NCBI GenBank assembly: GCA_016842085.1
Contig: JAEVEX010000010.1
Location: 1 to 64,000, forward strand
Reading direction: 5' to 3'
DNA length: 64,000 nucleotides
Origin: Candidatus Thermoflexus tengchongensis
GTDB lineage: Bacteria > Chloroflexota > Anaerolineae > Thermoflexales > Thermoflexaceae
Shown: piece by piece, positions 1 through 8,968 of the stretch
Numbering within the stretch: position 1 is the stretch's first letter
Layout of the letters: every line of letters begins with the position of its first letter
The notes under the pieces: model-generated
What the model was told of the DNA's origin: nothing
Databases searched by the model: none
The model's input: only the letters and a program-made list of their open reading frames with translations
Program-made: the position numbers and the translations under genes

Positions 1-126
1 GGGGACAATGTGAATTTGCGGGTGCGGTTGATTGCGCCGGTGGCGATTGAGGAGGGGCTGCGCTTCGCCATCCGGGAAGGCGGGCTGACCGTCGGCGCCG
101 GCGTCGTCACCCGCATCCTGGATTAG
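1..126 (+). CDS. tuf: Elongation factor Tu, C-terminal end (partial)
   Basis: The first 41 codons of the window, open at the left edge, encode the end of EF-Tu beta-barrel domain 3. The segment [12 protein letters not shown] followed by TVGAGVV is the near-invariant C-terminal signature of the factor, and the frame stops at TAG. EF-Tu delivers aminoacyl-tRNA to the ribosome as a GTP complex. Its place before rpsJ matches the classical str-S10 order, except that a mobile insertion now separates the two genes. Confidence 0.95.
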   Translation, partial: GDNVNLRVRLIAPVAIEEGLRFAIREGGLTVGAGVVTRILD

Positions 127-218
127 ATTAGGAGTTACGCAGTTGGGTGAAGGAGGTAGCGAGGATGAGCCAGATAACTCCGGATGGCATCCCGAATGAT
201 GGCGGCCTTGGAGGCCTT

Positions 219-246
219 GGAGTGCGGTGCCTAGGCACCGCACTCC
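219..246. repeat. 28 bp palindrome, family P1, copy 1
   Basis: This is a perfect palindrome with half-site GGAGTGCGGTGCCT. It lies inside the 128-384 element, upstream of the TnpB-like gene. Three further copies occur at 1607-1634, 50596-50623 and 51441-51468, each in or beside a TnpB gene. There is no T-tract, so it is not a simple intrinsic terminator. Confidence 0.85.
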
Positions 247-427
247 CCGCTCACCCCGGTGCGCACACTTAGGTGGGTTCATCTCCTTTCCCTCCCTGGG
301 AGCAAAACCTTCACATTGCTATGAACTCACGCTATATATCGTAGGAGGTATGGGGGTTACCTGCCAACCGCGTAACTCCTATAATGTCGGGCTTGGCGAT
401 GGGGAACAAAGCCATGGAGGCCTTCTC

Positions 428-1708
428 ATGACGACGCTGGCCATCCAGTTCAGGTTTCCACCCAATCCCGAGATCGATCGGCTTCTAAGCTCTTGCAAGG
501 CGATGGTTATGGAAGCCGTCTCCTGGGCGCTGGAGAACAACAAGACGGCCACCCATACCATCGTCAAGGAGCTTTACCCGTCCTTTCGGGAGAGGTTTCC
601 GGAACTCCATTCCAGGTGGGTTCAAAAATCCGCCCGGACGGCGGCGGCCATCGTCCACGCCTTCCGGCGGCGGAAGCGGCGGGGACGCGAGAAGAAGGGC
701 AGGCCGAAGATCGGGGAGGCCTGGGTTTATGTGGACAAAAGCACCTTCCGCTGGGAGTGGGATGGAACCCATCTGACGATTCGAATCACCATCAGGCCCG
801 GAGCACATCCGGTGGTTCTCCGTTTTCGACCTCACGGGAAGTATCGGCGCTTGATCGAAGCCTGGGCGCGTGGGGAATGTGACTTCGGAGAACCGACGCT
901 CAGCCGGACAAGGCTCATGATCCCCTTGAAGTTCCCCGATATCCCGGCCTATGAGCCTCGTGCCGTCTGCGGCATTGACAGCAACGAGCGGAGTCTGGAT
1001 GGCTTTGAAAGCAACGGGGCCGCCTGGACGATGGACACGTCGTGGGCGGCGATGAAATGCGCCGATCATGATCGCCGGATTCGCCGTGGAACCCGGGGAA
1101 AGCAAAACCCGAAAGCAAGGGAAAAGATTATCCGCAAGCATAGCCAGCGACGCCGGAACCGAACTCGGGAATTCTGGCATGGGGTGGCATGCACACTGGT
1201 CTGGATGGCCATGCGCACAGGCGGCGCGCTGGTTGTGGAATCCCTGCGGGGAATGAAGAGGCGGATCGCACGCTCTATGCCGAGGCGGCTTCGACAGCGA
1301 CTGCTGAACCACTGGAGCATCCGAACGTTCCATCGCATCCTCTGCCACAAAGCAAGGGTCTACGGAGTTCCCCTGCTGTGGATTGACCCACGGGGCACCA
1401 GCAGAGCCTGCCCGGTATGCGGGGGGAACCTAAGGGGGCAGGTGGAGTTGGTGTGCCCCGGATGCGGGTTGAAGGGAAATCGCCATGTCCTGGCGGCGTG
1501 GAACATTGCCAGGCGGGGACAGGCGAAACTCCCCATTGGGGGAACGGGAGATCCGGAAAAGGGCATGGCCCGTTTCCGGAAGCTCCAGTCCCCCAAATGG
1601 GGACAGGGAGTGCGGCGCCTGGGCGCCGCACTCCATTCGGCTCCCGGTCGCCCTCTTCCTGTTCAGGTCTGGTCGGGTCAGCTCGCCGGCTGGCCGCCGA
1701 CAGCCTGA
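428..1708 (+). CDS. tnpB: TnpB-like (IS605 OrfB family) protein, probably nuclease-dead
   Basis: I chose ATG 428, preceded by ATGGAGGCC; the frame stays open further upstream but runs through the palindrome. The protein is 426 aa. It has an N-terminal basic helical region ([16 protein letters not shown]), RuvC-I Asp in [10 protein letters not shown], RuvC-II Glu in [12 protein letters not shown], and a zinc ribbon CPVCGG / CPGCGL. The RuvC-III motif, usually DRDxNAA, reads [11 protein letters not shown]: both Asp positions are replaced, by Asn (AAT) and His (CAT), each one base from GAT. The intact copy in the IS607 element at 51.7 kb reads VDRDLNAAMNL. Family knowledge: TnpB is an RNA-guided nuclease, and natural dead versions (TldR) act as repressors. 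The C-terminus runs through palindrome copy 2, so the last ~35 residues are probably not native. Confidence 0.85.
   Translation: MTTLAIQFRFPPNPEIDRLLSSCKAMVMEAVSWALENNKTATHTIVKELYPSFRERFPELHSRWVQKSARTAAAIVHAFRRRKRRGREKKGRPKIGEAWVYVDKSTFRWEWDGTHLTIRITIRPGAHPVVLRFRPHGKYRRLIEAWARGECDFGEPTLSRTRLMIPLKFPDIPAYEPRAVCGIDSNERSLDGFESNGAAWTMDTSWAAMKCADHDRRIRRGTRGKQNPKAREKIIRKHSQRRRNRTREFWHGVACTLVWMAMRTGGALVVESLRGMKRRIARSMPRRLRQRLLNHWSIRTFHRILCHKARVYGVPLLWIDPRGTSRACPVCGGNLRGQVELVCPGCGLKGNRHVLAAWNIARRGQAKLPIGGTGDPEKGMARFRKLQSPKWGQGVRRLGAALHSAPGRPLPVQVWSGQLAGWPPTA
1607..1634. repeat. 28 bp palindrome, family P1, copy 2
   Basis: The half-site is GGAGTGCGGCGCC with a 2 nt centre, so the arms differ from copy 1 by compensated changes (GT/AC to GC/GC). 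It sits in the C-terminal part of the TnpB-like reading frame and supplies the residues VRRLGAALH. Confidence 0.8.
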
Positions 1709-1800
1709 ACACAGGGGGAAGCGCAGGCAACTGCGTAAGTCCTATAGATAAGGGTTTCAGGTCTTCAGGCTCGAGATCCCAGATACCTGTGGTGAGGCCT

Positions 1801-2109
1801 ATGGCCAAGCAGCGATTGCGAATCCGTCTGAAGGCATACGATCACCGGATCCTGGACGAATCCGCTCGCCGGATTGTGGAGGTGGCGGAACGCACCGGCG
1901 CACGGGTCATCGGCCCGATCCCGCTTCCGACGAAGCGGGAACGGTTCACCGTGATCCGCTCGCCGTTTATCGATAAGGACTCCCAGGAACATTTCGAGAT
2001 CCGCACTCACAAACGGCTGATCGATGTTCTGGATCCGGATCCAAAAACCATCGATCAGCTGATGCGCCTGAACCTTCCGGCGGGTGTGGATATCGAAATC
2101 AAGATCTGA
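1801..2109 (+). CDS. rpsJ: Ribosomal protein S10
   Basis: A protein of 102 aa starting [15 protein letters not shown], the standard S10 opening, with the conserved [19 protein letters not shown] loop region and the RTHKRLIDV segment. It is a 30S head protein and the NusG-NusE antitermination partner (NusE). It opens the S10 operon. The mobile insertion directly upstream may have displaced the original str-S10 spacer, so the gene may depend on a new promoter or on readthrough from tuf. I see no clear sigma-70 promoter in 1748-1800. Confidence 0.98.
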   Translation: MAKQRLRIRLKAYDHRILDESARRIVEVAERTGARVIGPIPLPTKRERFTVIRSPFIDKDSQEHFEIRTHKRLIDVLDPDPKTIDQLMRLNLPAGVDIEIKI

Positions 2110-2209
2110 GCTGCCCGGAGGCTTCCTGACGGTCGGAAAGTCGCCAGAGGTGGCTTCCTGAGACGGGAAGGTTCGGGGGTTGCGCAGGTTGCTCTCCTCT
2201 GAGGGCTTG

Positions 2210-2277
2210 TGGGGCCGGTCCGGCCCCAAAGAAGATCTTTTTCCCCTTTCTGTGGCCCAAAGGGCCATGGAAAGGGG
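2210..2277 (+). other. Two strong hairpins in the rpsJ-rplC spacer
   Basis: The 274 nt spacer holds a perfect hairpin at 2210-2228 (TGGGGCCGG / CCGGCCCCA, one-base centre). It also holds a nested stem at 2243-2277: outer CCCCTTTC with GAAAGGGG, inner TGGCCC with GGGCCA around an AAA loop. Neither is followed by a T-tract on the coding strand, so they look like mRNA structure, not terminators. A role in feedback control is only inference. Confidence 0.5.
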
Positions 2278-2383
2278 CCATCCGGCCTTCTCGATCGAAG
2301 CCCAAACGGCGCAGGTCCTGATGATGTGGATTTCGGGGATGATGGGCCGGAACAGGTGACCAGTCCCCACGGGAGGTGAACGG

Positions 2384-3025
2384 ATGAAAGGCTTGCTGGC
2401 ACGCAAAATCGGGATGACCCAGATGTTTAATGAGCAGGGCGAAGTGGTCCCGGTGACGGTTCTCCGGGCCGGGCCCTGCTATGTGACACAGCTTCGGACG
2501 CCCGAACGAGACGGTTATGCCGCCATCCAGCTGGGCTTTGAGGAAACCAGGCCCCGGCGGCTGACCCAGGGCGAACTGGGGCATCTGCTCAAGCGGAACC
2601 TCCCCCCGCTGCGGGTGCTGCGGGAGATCCGCCTCCCTGGCCCGGAGGCTCTGGCCTCTTACCAGGAAGGCCAGGTGCTGACGGTCTCGATCTTCTCGCC
2701 CGGGGAACGGGTGGATGTGACAGGCTGGTCAAAAGGGCGTGGCTTTGCCGGAGGGATCAAGCGCCACGGTTTCGCCCGGCAGGCGAAAACCCACGGCCAG
2801 TCGGACCGCCATCGCGCTCCCGGATCGATCGGGACCAACACCGATCCCGGTCGGGTGGTGAAAGGGAAGCGCATGGCCGGCCATTACGGGAATGAGCGCG
2901 TGACGGTCCGGAACCTCCAGGTCGTGTGGGTGGATCCGGAGCGCCATTTGATTGCCCTGAAAGGCGCTGTCCCAGGTCCCCGGGGTGGACTGGTGATTAT
3001 TCGACAGGCCAAACGGCCTTATTGA
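2384..3025 (+). CDS. rplC: Ribosomal protein L3
   Basis: A 213 aa protein starting MKGLLARKIGMTQMF, with the diagnostic L3 loop FAGGIKRHGF and HGQSDRHRAPGSIG that reaches toward the peptidyl transferase centre. GGGAGGTGAACGG precedes ATG 2384. L3 is an early 50S assembly protein that binds domain VI of 23S rRNA. It follows rpsJ after a structured 274 nt spacer. Confidence 0.98.
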   Translation: MKGLLARKIGMTQMFNEQGEVVPVTVLRAGPCYVTQLRTPERDGYAAIQLGFEETRPRRLTQGELGHLLKRNLPPLRVLREIRLPGPEALASYQEGQVLTVSIFSPGERVDVTGWSKGRGFAGGIKRHGFARQAKTHGQSDRHRAPGSIGTNTDPGRVVKGKRMAGHYGNERVTVRNLQVVWVDPERHLIALKGAVPGPRGGLVIIRQAKRPY

Positions 3026-3123
3026 GTGGGGCTTTTGGGAGTGCGGGTCGCCTCCAGCGGCTCGCGCCCTGCGAAAAATATCTCACGCGGAGCGTTCGGG
3101 GACAAGTTCAAGGAGGCATTGCA

Positions 3124-3801
3124 ATGCGTGTGCCGGTCTGGAACATAGAAGGACGGCAGGTGGGGGAGATCGAGCTGCGACCGGAAGTGTTCGAAGCTCC
3201 AATCCATATTCCGTTGATGCATCAGGCGCTGGTTCGGCAGCTGGCCAACGCCCGCCTGGGGACTCACAAAACGAAGACGCGAGGGGAAGTGCATTATAGC
3301 AGCCGAAAGATGTGGCCCCAGAAACACACCGGGCGAGCTCGCCAGGGCAGCCGGGATGCGCCCCACTGGTATCACGGAGGGGTGGTGTTCGGACCGCGGC
3401 CGCGCAGTTATGAGCAGAAGATGCCCAAGAAGATGCGCCGTGCGGCTTTGCGTTCCGCGCTCTCCGTGAAGGCAAAGGAGGGCCAGATCCTGGTGCTGGA
3501 TCGCCTGGAGCTGCCGGAGCCGCGGACCCGGCTGATGAAGGAGATCCTGGAGCGGCTGCCGGTCGGCAAAAGCGCCCTGATCCTGCTCGCTGGACCGAAC
3601 GAGAACGTGAAGCGGGCGGTGCGTAATCTGCCCAATGTGGCTTATCTCCATGCCATGTGCCTGAATATTCGGGATCTTTTCAAGTATGAAACTCTGATTA
3701 TTCCACAGGATGCGCTGGCCATGATTGAGGACTGGCTGACGCGTCCTGTGATCCGGAAGAAGTTCGCACTGTCTCAGGCGGAAGCTGCATCGATGGCTTG
3801 A
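3124..3801 (+). CDS. rplD: Ribosomal protein L4
   Basis: The frame is open far upstream, but ATG 3124 (MRVPVWNIEGRQVG) behind AAGGAGGCATTGCA is the L4 start, giving 225 aa. KTRGEVHYSSRK, QKHTGRARQGS and FGPRPRSYEQKM form the conserved extended loop that lines the exit tunnel. In proteobacteria L4 also represses its own S10 operon; whether it does so here cannot be seen. Confidence 0.97.
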   Translation: MRVPVWNIEGRQVGEIELRPEVFEAPIHIPLMHQALVRQLANARLGTHKTKTRGEVHYSSRKMWPQKHTGRARQGSRDAPHWYHGGVVFGPRPRSYEQKMPKKMRRAALRSALSVKAKEGQILVLDRLELPEPRTRLMKEILERLPVGKSALILLAGPNENVKRAVRNLPNVAYLHAMCLNIRDLFKYETLIIPQDALAMIEDWLTRPVIRKKFALSQAEAASMA

Positions 3802-3829
3802 GCGAGAGCCCTGAGCGGGGGATGGGAAA

Positions 3830-4138
3830 ATGGACCTGTATGAAGTGATCAAACGGCCGGTGATCACCGAGAAGACCACCCGGCTCAAGGAGATGAATCA
3901 ATACGTGTTTGAGGTGGATCCACGGGCGAACCGTCACCAGATTCGGGAGGCGGTGGAGAAGATCTTTAACGTCCGCGTTCTGGATGTGCGGATTATCAAT
4001 GTCCCGGCCAAGCGACGGCGGGACTGGCGGGCGCGGATTCTCAGCAGCAAGCCCAAGCAGGTGGTCCGCCGCCCGGGCTGGAAGAAGGCGATCGTGAAAA
4101 TCGCCCCGGGCCAGCGGATCGATCTCTTTGAGGTCTAA
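3830..4138 (+). CDS. rplW: Ribosomal protein L23
   Basis: A 102 aa protein, MDLYEVIKRPVITEKTT, the standard L23 opening, with FEVDPRANRHQI following. L23 sits at the tunnel exit and docks trigger factor, SRP and the Sec translocon. It lies 28 nt after rplD with GCGGGGGATGGGAAA as the ribosome-binding region. The C-terminal region WRARILSSKPKQVVR is more basic and longer than in E. coli, as often in Gram-positive-type L23. Confidence 0.97.
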   Translation: MDLYEVIKRPVITEKTTRLKEMNQYVFEVDPRANRHQIREAVEKIFNVRVLDVRIINVPAKRRRDWRARILSSKPKQVVRRPGWKKAIVKIAPGQRIDLFEV

Positions 4139-4298
4139 GTGCCCATCGTGTTATAGGGTCTCGGGTGGGGCCTGTCGAGCCGATGGGCCAGGAGCTGGCC
4201 CCTCAGGAAGCCTCTGAGGAATCAAATGCAGGCCAGGGCACCGGCTCCCGTCGGTCGGTTCGGCGAGAAAGGATCCCAACGGCGGTGGAGGAGGACCA

Positions 4299-5135
4299 AT
4301 GGGAATCAAGGTCTACAAGCCGACAACGCCCGGTCGCCGCAATGCGACCGGTTACACCTTCGAGGAAATCACCAGGGATGAGCCGGAGAAATCCCTGGTT
4401 GTTCCCTTGAAAAAGCACGCCGGGCGGAACTTCCAGGGCCGGATCACCGTCCGCCATCGAGGCGGTGGTCACAAGCGGCTTTATCGCATCATCGACTTTA
4501 AACGGCGGGATAAAGAAGGCATTCCGGCAAAGGTGATCAGTATCGAATATGATCCCAACCGCACGGCCCGGATCGCGCTGTTGCAGTATGCGGATGGTGA
4601 GAAGCGGTATATTCTGGCCCCCCTGGGCCTGCAGGTTGGGGATATCGTGATGAGCGGACCTCAGGCGGAAATCAAGGTGGGCAACGCCATGCCCCTGGCC
4701 AACATCCCGGTAGGGACCCTGGTGCATAACGTGGAGCTGTATCCCGGGCATGGCGGTCAGATTGCCCGAGCGGCAGGCGCGGTCGCGCAGTTGCTGGGGA
4801 AAGAGGAAGGATATGCCATCCTGCGCCTGCCCTCCGGGGAAATCCGGAGGGTCCGCCTGGAGTGCTATGCGACCATCGGCCAGGTGGGGAACCTGGAGCA
4901 CGCAAACATTCGGCTGGGCAAAGCCGGCCGCAAGCGGTGGCTGGGCATTCGCCCCACGGTGCGCGGTTCGGCGATGTCGCCGCGGGATCACCCGCATGGA
5001 GGTGGTGAGGGCCGGGCGCCCATTGGCCTGCCCTATCCGAAGACACCGTGGGGTAAGCACGCGCTGGGCAAGAAGACACGGCGTAACAAGGCCACCGATA
5101 AATACATCATCCAGCGTCGTCAGAAGAAGAAGTAA
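4299..5135 (+). CDS. rplB: Ribosomal protein L2
   Basis: A 278 aa protein, [19 protein letters not shown], with the RNA-binding core [19 protein letters not shown] and the C-terminal [17 protein letters not shown]. This C-terminal segment carries the His essential for peptidyl transfer in E. coli L2. A strong GGTGGAGGAGG precedes the ATG. It follows rplW after 160 nt that contain two small inverted repeats (GGGCCAG/CTGGCCC and CCTCAG/CTGAGG, 4182-4219). Confidence 0.98.
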   Translation: MGIKVYKPTTPGRRNATGYTFEEITRDEPEKSLVVPLKKHAGRNFQGRITVRHRGGGHKRLYRIIDFKRRDKEGIPAKVISIEYDPNRTARIALLQYADGEKRYILAPLGLQVGDIVMSGPQAEIKVGNAMPLANIPVGTLVHNVELYPGHGGQIARAAGAVAQLLGKEEGYAILRLPSGEIRRVRLECYATIGQVGNLEHANIRLGKAGRKRWLGIRPTVRGSAMSPRDHPHGGGEGRAPIGLPYPKTPWGKHALGKKTRRNKATDKYIIQRRQKKK

Positions 5136-5216
5136 CATCGAGCCGGCCGATTTCTTCCTGACCGATCGCTTTTCGGGTCGCTGATGCGGAGGGAGCTCTG
5201 AAGGGGGTGATCGAGC

Positions 5217-5498
5217 ATGGGACGCTCGCTGAAGAAAGGTCCATATTGTGATCCCAAGCTGCTGAAAAAGATTGAGGAGCTGAATCGTCGGGGTGAGAAG
5301 CGGGTCATCCGCACCTGGTCCCGCGCCTCGGTGATCTTCCCTCAGATGGTGGGGCACACCATCGCCGTCCATGATGGGCGGCGCCATGTGCCCATTTACA
5401 TTACGGAGCAGATGGTCGGGCACCGTCTGGGGGAGTTCGCTCCAACACGGACCTATCGTGGTCACACGGTCAAGGAAAAGAAAACCGGGGTCCGGTAG
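5217..5498 (+). CDS. rpsS: Ribosomal protein S19
   Basis: A 93 aa protein, [19 protein letters not shown], with the conserved [19 protein letters not shown] and [16 protein letters not shown]. It contacts the A-site finger in the 30S head with S13. AAGGGGGTGATC precedes the ATG. Its position between L2 and L22 is canonical. Confidence 0.98.
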   Translation: MGRSLKKGPYCDPKLLKKIEELNRRGEKRVIRTWSRASVIFPQMVGHTIAVHDGRRHVPIYITEQMVGHRLGEFAPTRTYRGHTVKEKKTGVR

Positions 5499-5649
5499 CG
5501 CCCTTCGATGCCGGTGACAGAAGCCGGTGGCTCAGATGCGTTGCGCGGCTGGCCTCCCGGAGGGCTTTAAGGCCAATTCGCCTTTCCAACGCGGGTCTGG
5601 CTGTGCAGATCCTGTTATCGAAAATTTCTGAGACGAATGGGGGATGACG

Positions 5650-5994
5650 ATGGCGAATCGGGTTCGGGCGGTCGCCCGTTATATCCGGATCTCGCCTTAT
5701 AAGGCGCGTCTGGTCTGTAATCTGGTTAAGGGAATGCGAGCTGAAGACGCATTAAGCGTGTTGCGTTTTACCCCCAAGAAGGCGGCACGCTATATCGAGA
5801 AGCTGATCCGCTCGGCGATGGCCAACGCGGAGAACAACTACGGCCTCTCGCCCGCGGATCTCTATGTGGTGGATATCCGGGCCGACGATGGGCCCCGATA
5901 CAAGCGGGTCCGTTTCGCCGCCCGAGGTCGGGTTCGCCCCATCCTGAAGCGGACCACCCACCTCACGGTGGTCCTGGAGGAGCGGGTGAGCTGA
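5650..5994 (+). CDS. rplV: Ribosomal protein L22
   Basis: I prefer ATG 5650 (MANRVRAVARYIRIS) because GGGGG at 5639-5643 is well spaced for it and too close for ATG 5644. The protein is 114 aa, with YIRISPYKARLVCNLVKG and NAENNYGLSPADLYV. The beta-hairpin tip with GPRYKRVRFAARGRV lines the exit tunnel and is a site of macrolide contact. It follows rpsS after a 151 nt spacer. Confidence 0.96.
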   Translation: MANRVRAVARYIRISPYKARLVCNLVKGMRAEDALSVLRFTPKKAARYIEKLIRSAMANAENNYGLSPADLYVVDIRADDGPRYKRVRFAARGRVRPILKRTTHLTVVLEERVS

Positions 5995-6046
5995 TCAGGC
6001 TGTTCCACTTTAAGAAGCTGGACTCACTGCGTGCGAGGAGGCGATC

Positions 6047-6739
6047 TTGGGTCGGAAAGTGCATCCGATCGGTTTTCGTCTGGGTATCACGAAAAACTGG
6101 CTGGCCCGCTGGTATGCGGAGGGCCGGGAGTATGTGGAGCTGCTCCATGAGGACCTCAAGCTCCGACAGTTCGTGAAGGAGCAGCTCAAAGAGGCGGGGA
6201 TCGCTCGAATTGAGATCGAGCGGTTTCCCAAGCAGATCAACCTGTATATTCACGCGGCCCGACCGGGTATCGTGATCGGCCGTCGAGGTCTGGGGATTAA
6301 GCAGCTGCGCCAGGCCATCGAGGAGATGACCGGGAAGAAGGCCCGCGTGGAGATCGTGGAGGTTCCCAAGCCCGAGCTGGAGGCGGCCATCGTGGCCGAG
6401 AGCATCGCCCAGCAGATCGAGAAGCGGGTCAGCCATGCCCGGGCAATGAAGCGGGCGATTCAGCAGGCCATGCGGGCCGGGGCGAAGGGGATCCGGATCA
6501 CGGTCTCGGGCCGTCTGGGGGGAGCCGAGATGGCCCGTACGGAGACGCTGATGGAGGGTCGAGTCCCACGCCATACATTGCGGGCGGATATCGATTATGC
6601 CCTGGCGGAAGCGATCACCAAATGGGGGAAGATCGGCGTCAAGGTCTGGATCTACCGTGGGGATACGGAGCCCGGTGCCTATGTGCAACAGACTGCGGAG
6701 ATGGTCGCGCGGGTGACATCGGCGCAACGGGGAGGTTGA
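6047..6739 (+). CDS. rpsC: Ribosomal protein S3
   Basis: It starts at TTG 6047 behind CGAGGAGGCGATC; MGRKVHPIGFRLGIT is the S3 N-terminus. The 230 aa protein has a KH-type domain with the GXXG-like IGRRGLGIKQLR and the C-terminal GRLGGAEMARTE segment. S3 helps form the mRNA entry helicase with S4 and S5. TTG start use is confirmed by the conserved N-terminus and the lack of an alternative nearby start. Confidence 0.97.
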   Translation: MGRKVHPIGFRLGITKNWLARWYAEGREYVELLHEDLKLRQFVKEQLKEAGIARIEIERFPKQINLYIHAARPGIVIGRRGLGIKQLRQAIEEMTGKKARVEIVEVPKPELEAAIVAESIAQQIEKRVSHARAMKRAIQQAMRAGAKGIRITVSGRLGGAEMARTETLMEGRVPRHTLRADIDYALAEAITKWGKIGVKVWIYRGDTEPGAYVQQTAEMVARVTSAQRGG

Positions 6740-6742
6740 GCG

Positions 6743-7165
6743 ATGTTGATGCCGAAGCGGGTCAAATACCGCAAGCAGATGCGAGGGCGCATGAAAGGCA
6801 AGGAGAGCCGGGGGGTCGAGCTGGCCTTCGGGGAATACGGCCTCCAGGCCCTGGAGCCATGCTGGCTGACCGCCCGTCAGATCGAGGCGGCCCGCCGCAC
6901 GATCGTCCGATTTCTCCGTCAGCGCGGCAAATACTGGATCCGGGTCTTCCCGGATAAACCGGTGACCCGGAAGCCGGCCGAGACCCGCATGGGGAAAGGC
7001 AAGGGAAACGTGGATCACTGGGTGGCCGTGGTGCGGCCTGGCCGTATCATCTTTGAGATCGGTGGGGTGAGCGCCGATATCGCCCATGAGGCATTGAGGC
7101 AGGCTTCCTATAAGTTGCCGATTCGCACCCAGATCATCAGTGCCGAGGAGCAGCAGATCGGGTAG
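6743..7165 (+). CDS. rplP: Ribosomal protein L16
   Basis: A 140 aa protein starting 3 nt after rps[21 protein letters not shown]. It has the conserved [37 protein letters not shown] and [14 protein letters not shown] segments. L16 shapes the A-site region of the 50S. The very short spacing implies translational coupling with S3. Confidence 0.98.
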   Translation: MLMPKRVKYRKQMRGRMKGKESRGVELAFGEYGLQALEPCWLTARQIEAARRTIVRFLRQRGKYWIRVFPDKPVTRKPAETRMGKGKGNVDHWVAVVRPGRIIFEIGGVSADIAHEALRQASYKLPIRTQIISAEEQQIG

Positions 7166-7274
7166 CCCCAATGCCGGCCTGTGCGGAAGAGGCCGGCGAG
7201 ATGGGGTCTTTCCCCGCATGCTGCGGATCGTGTAGTGTGCTCTCGGTCGCCAGACATCCAGCAGGGAGGGAACT

Positions 7275-7487
7275 GTGGCCCTTCGTCCTGAGGAAATACG
7301 CAACTGGTCCGATGATGAACTTCGAAATCGGCTGGAACAGATCCGCCGGGAGCTCTTTAACCTGCGGATCCAGTGGGCGATGAACCAGCTTAAGGATGTC
7401 AACCGGATCCGCGCCCTGCGGAAGGATATCGCCCGCATATTGACCATCATGCGGGAGCGGGAGCTGGCTCGGGGGGGTAGGCGATGA
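7275..7487 (+). CDS. rpmC: Ribosomal protein L29
   Basis: It starts at GTG 7275 behind CAGGGAGGGAACT. The 70 aa protein MALRPEEIRNWSDDELRNRL is a two-helix L29 with the typical LRIQWAMNQLKDVNRIRALRKDIARI. It sits next to L23 at the tunnel exit. There is a 109 nt spacer from rplP; the end overlaps rpsQ by 4 nt (ATGA). Confidence 0.96.
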   Translation: MALRPEEIRNWSDDELRNRLEQIRRELFNLRIQWAMNQLKDVNRIRALRKDIARILTIMRERELARGGRR

Positions 7488-7789
7488 AAGATCGGCGCAA
7501 ACGCTTTATCGGACGGGTGACCAGCGACAGGATGGATAAAACCGTGGTGGTGACGGTGGAGGAGCTGGTGCGCCATCCCCTTTATGGGAAGGTGATCCGC
7601 CGTCGCCGCAAGTTCATGGCTCATAATGAGGGGAACATGGCCCGCATGGGGGACCTGGTGCAGATCGTGGAGTCCCGCCCGTTGAGCCGTCGCAAGCGCT
7701 GGGTCGTGGAGGCGATCCTGGAACGGGCTCAGAAGCCGGTGGAGCCGGTGCCGGAGCAATTGCCCGGTGAGGAGATCCTGGCCGAGTAG
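7484..7789 (+). CDS. rpsQ: Ribosomal protein S17
   Basis: The ATG overlaps the rpmC stop. The 101 aa protein has an OB fold: RKRFIGRVTSDRMDKTVVVTVE, HPLYGKVIRRRRKFMAHNE and VQIVESRPLSRRKRW, all S17 hallmarks. A Pro/Glu-rich tail (QKPVEPVPEQLPGEEILAE) extends past the usual end, common in Chloroflexota. Confidence 0.97.
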   Translation: MKDRRKRFIGRVTSDRMDKTVVVTVEELVRHPLYGKVIRRRRKFMAHNEGNMARMGDLVQIVESRPLSRRKRWVVEAILERAQKPVEPVPEQLPGEEILAE

Positions 7790-8022
7790 GGCAGGGGCTC
7801 TCCAGGGGGATTTGCGAGAGGGGGATGTTGCCTTCTTCTGTCCCTTCAAGGATGCGGACGAACTTGTGGCTGAAGAGGGGGCGCCATCCCGCTTTCTTGA
7901 TCGGAGCCTGACTGCGTAAGTTCGAATGGATCCTGGCGTCTATCTCCCGCAGCCTGCCGGGCTGCGGAGGAAGGTTCTATTCCAGGCAACCATATGCGGT
8001 TGGCATTGCAGGAGGCGTATCC

Positions 8023-8391
8023 ATGATTCAGCAGGAGACCCGTCTCAAGGTGGCAGACAATACGGGCGCTCGGGAGATCCTGGTCATCCGTGTGCTGGGC
8101 GGCTCCTACCGCCGCTACGGCTATGTCGGGGATGTGGTGGTAGCCACTGTCAAAGACGCGATCCCGACCGCCACGGTGAAGAAGGGTGAGGTTGTGCGCG
8201 CAGTGATTGTCCGGACGGCGAAGGAATACCGTCGTCCGGATGGGTCAACGATTCGTTTCGATGATAACGCCGCGGTGATCCTGGATGAATTCGGCAACCC
8301 GAAGGGGACGCGGATCTTCGGTCCGGTTGCCCGGGAGCTTCGGGATAAGGGCTTCACCAAGATCGTCTCCCTGGCGCCTGAGGTGCTGTGA
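8023..8391 (+). CDS. rplN: Ribosomal protein L14
   Basis: A 122 aa protein, [19 protein letters not shown], with [13 protein letters not shown] and the conserved [22 protein letters not shown] region. GCAGGAGGCGTATCC precedes the ATG. L14 forms bridge B8 with the 30S. The 233 nt spacer from rpsQ includes a copy of the recurring GACTGCGTAAGTTC motif (7910-7923). Confidence 0.98.
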   Translation: MIQQETRLKVADNTGAREILVIRVLGGSYRRYGYVGDVVVATVKDAIPTATVKKGEVVRAVIVRTAKEYRRPDGSTIRFDDNAAVILDEFGNPKGTRIFGPVARELRDKGFTKIVSLAPEVL

Positions 8392-8545
8392 GCTCGAAAG
8401 GGGAGTGTCCCTGGAGCTATCAGGATATCCGATCAAGTTCGGGCAGCCAGAGGAAATCGAGGGCGATGTTTGATGTTTGCGGAAAAGCAGGGCTTCTCGC
8501 TCTGTTGATCCGGCAGAGGGATCTTCTATCGGGGGAAGAAGGCTT

Positions 8546-8869
8546 ATGGCGGCTAAGGTCAAGCGGGGGGATCGGGTCCTGGTGATCGCCGGAGATGACC
8601 GGGGCGCTCAGGGGGAAGTCCTGCGGGTGCTCCGGAAGGAAAACCGGGTGGTGGTCTCCGGGGTCAATATCGTCAAGAAGCATCAGCGCCCCCGCCCCAC
8701 CGGGCGCGGGCAGGTAGGTGGCATTATCGAATTCGAGGCACCGATCCATATCTCCAACGTGATGCTGATCTGCCCGAAATGCAATCAGCCCACGCGTGTG
8801 GGATTTGTGATAGAACCTGACGGACGAAAGCTTCGTCAGTGCAAGAGGTGTCAGGCGACCTTTGTTTAA
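8546..8869 (+). CDS. rplX: Ribosomal protein L24, zinc-ribbon form
   Basis: ATG 8546 gives MAAKVKRGDRVLVIAGDDRG, the KOW-motif start of L24 (107 aa). Residues around IVKKHQRPRPTGRGQVGGI are typical. The C-terminus carries CPKC and CKRC pairs, the zinc-binding version found in many thermophiles and Gram-positive-type bacteria. L24 starts 50S assembly at the 5' end of 23S rRNA. Confidence 0.96.
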   Translation: MAAKVKRGDRVLVIAGDDRGAQGEVLRVLRKENRVVVSGVNIVKKHQRPRPTGRGQVGGIIEFEAPIHISNVMLICPKCNQPTRVGFVIEPDGRKLRQCKRCQATFV

Positions 8870-8968
8870 TTGGGATCTGCAGGCCGGCAAATCCCCGGCT
8901 TCGGAGGGATTACCCTCGCACCCATCTTTCTCTTTTTGCATCCAGCGAGATCGGGGGAGGCGATCAGG

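Larger units (their letters stand above)
128..1747 (+). mobile_element. Mobile insertion between tuf and rpsJ, bounded by inverted repeat-like motifs
   Basis: The normally tight tuf-rpsJ junction is split by about 1.6 kb. The left edge reads TTAGGAGTTACGCAGTT (128-144). Inverted forms occur at 366-384 (AACCGCGTAACTCCTATAA) and 1729-1747 (AACTGCGTAAGTCCTATAG). The 128-384 part alone resembles a ~257 bp non-autonomous element with inverted ends. The larger unit carries a TnpB-like gene and two copies of a 28 bp palindrome (219-246 and 1607-1634). No TnpA is present, so any movement would need a transposase in trans. The exact borders and any target duplication cannot be decided from one copy. 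Confidence 0.6.

Noticed and set aside
219-246. P1-P4 palindromes as simple intrinsic terminators
   Set aside because: No T-tract follows on either strand, and two P1 copies lie inside coding sequence.
5963-7849. Long minus-strand open frame (628 codons) opposite rpsC-rplP-rpmC-rpsQ
   Set aside because: Antisense shadow of GC-rich ribosomal genes; it has no family motif and no ribosome-binding site, and the sense genes are certain.
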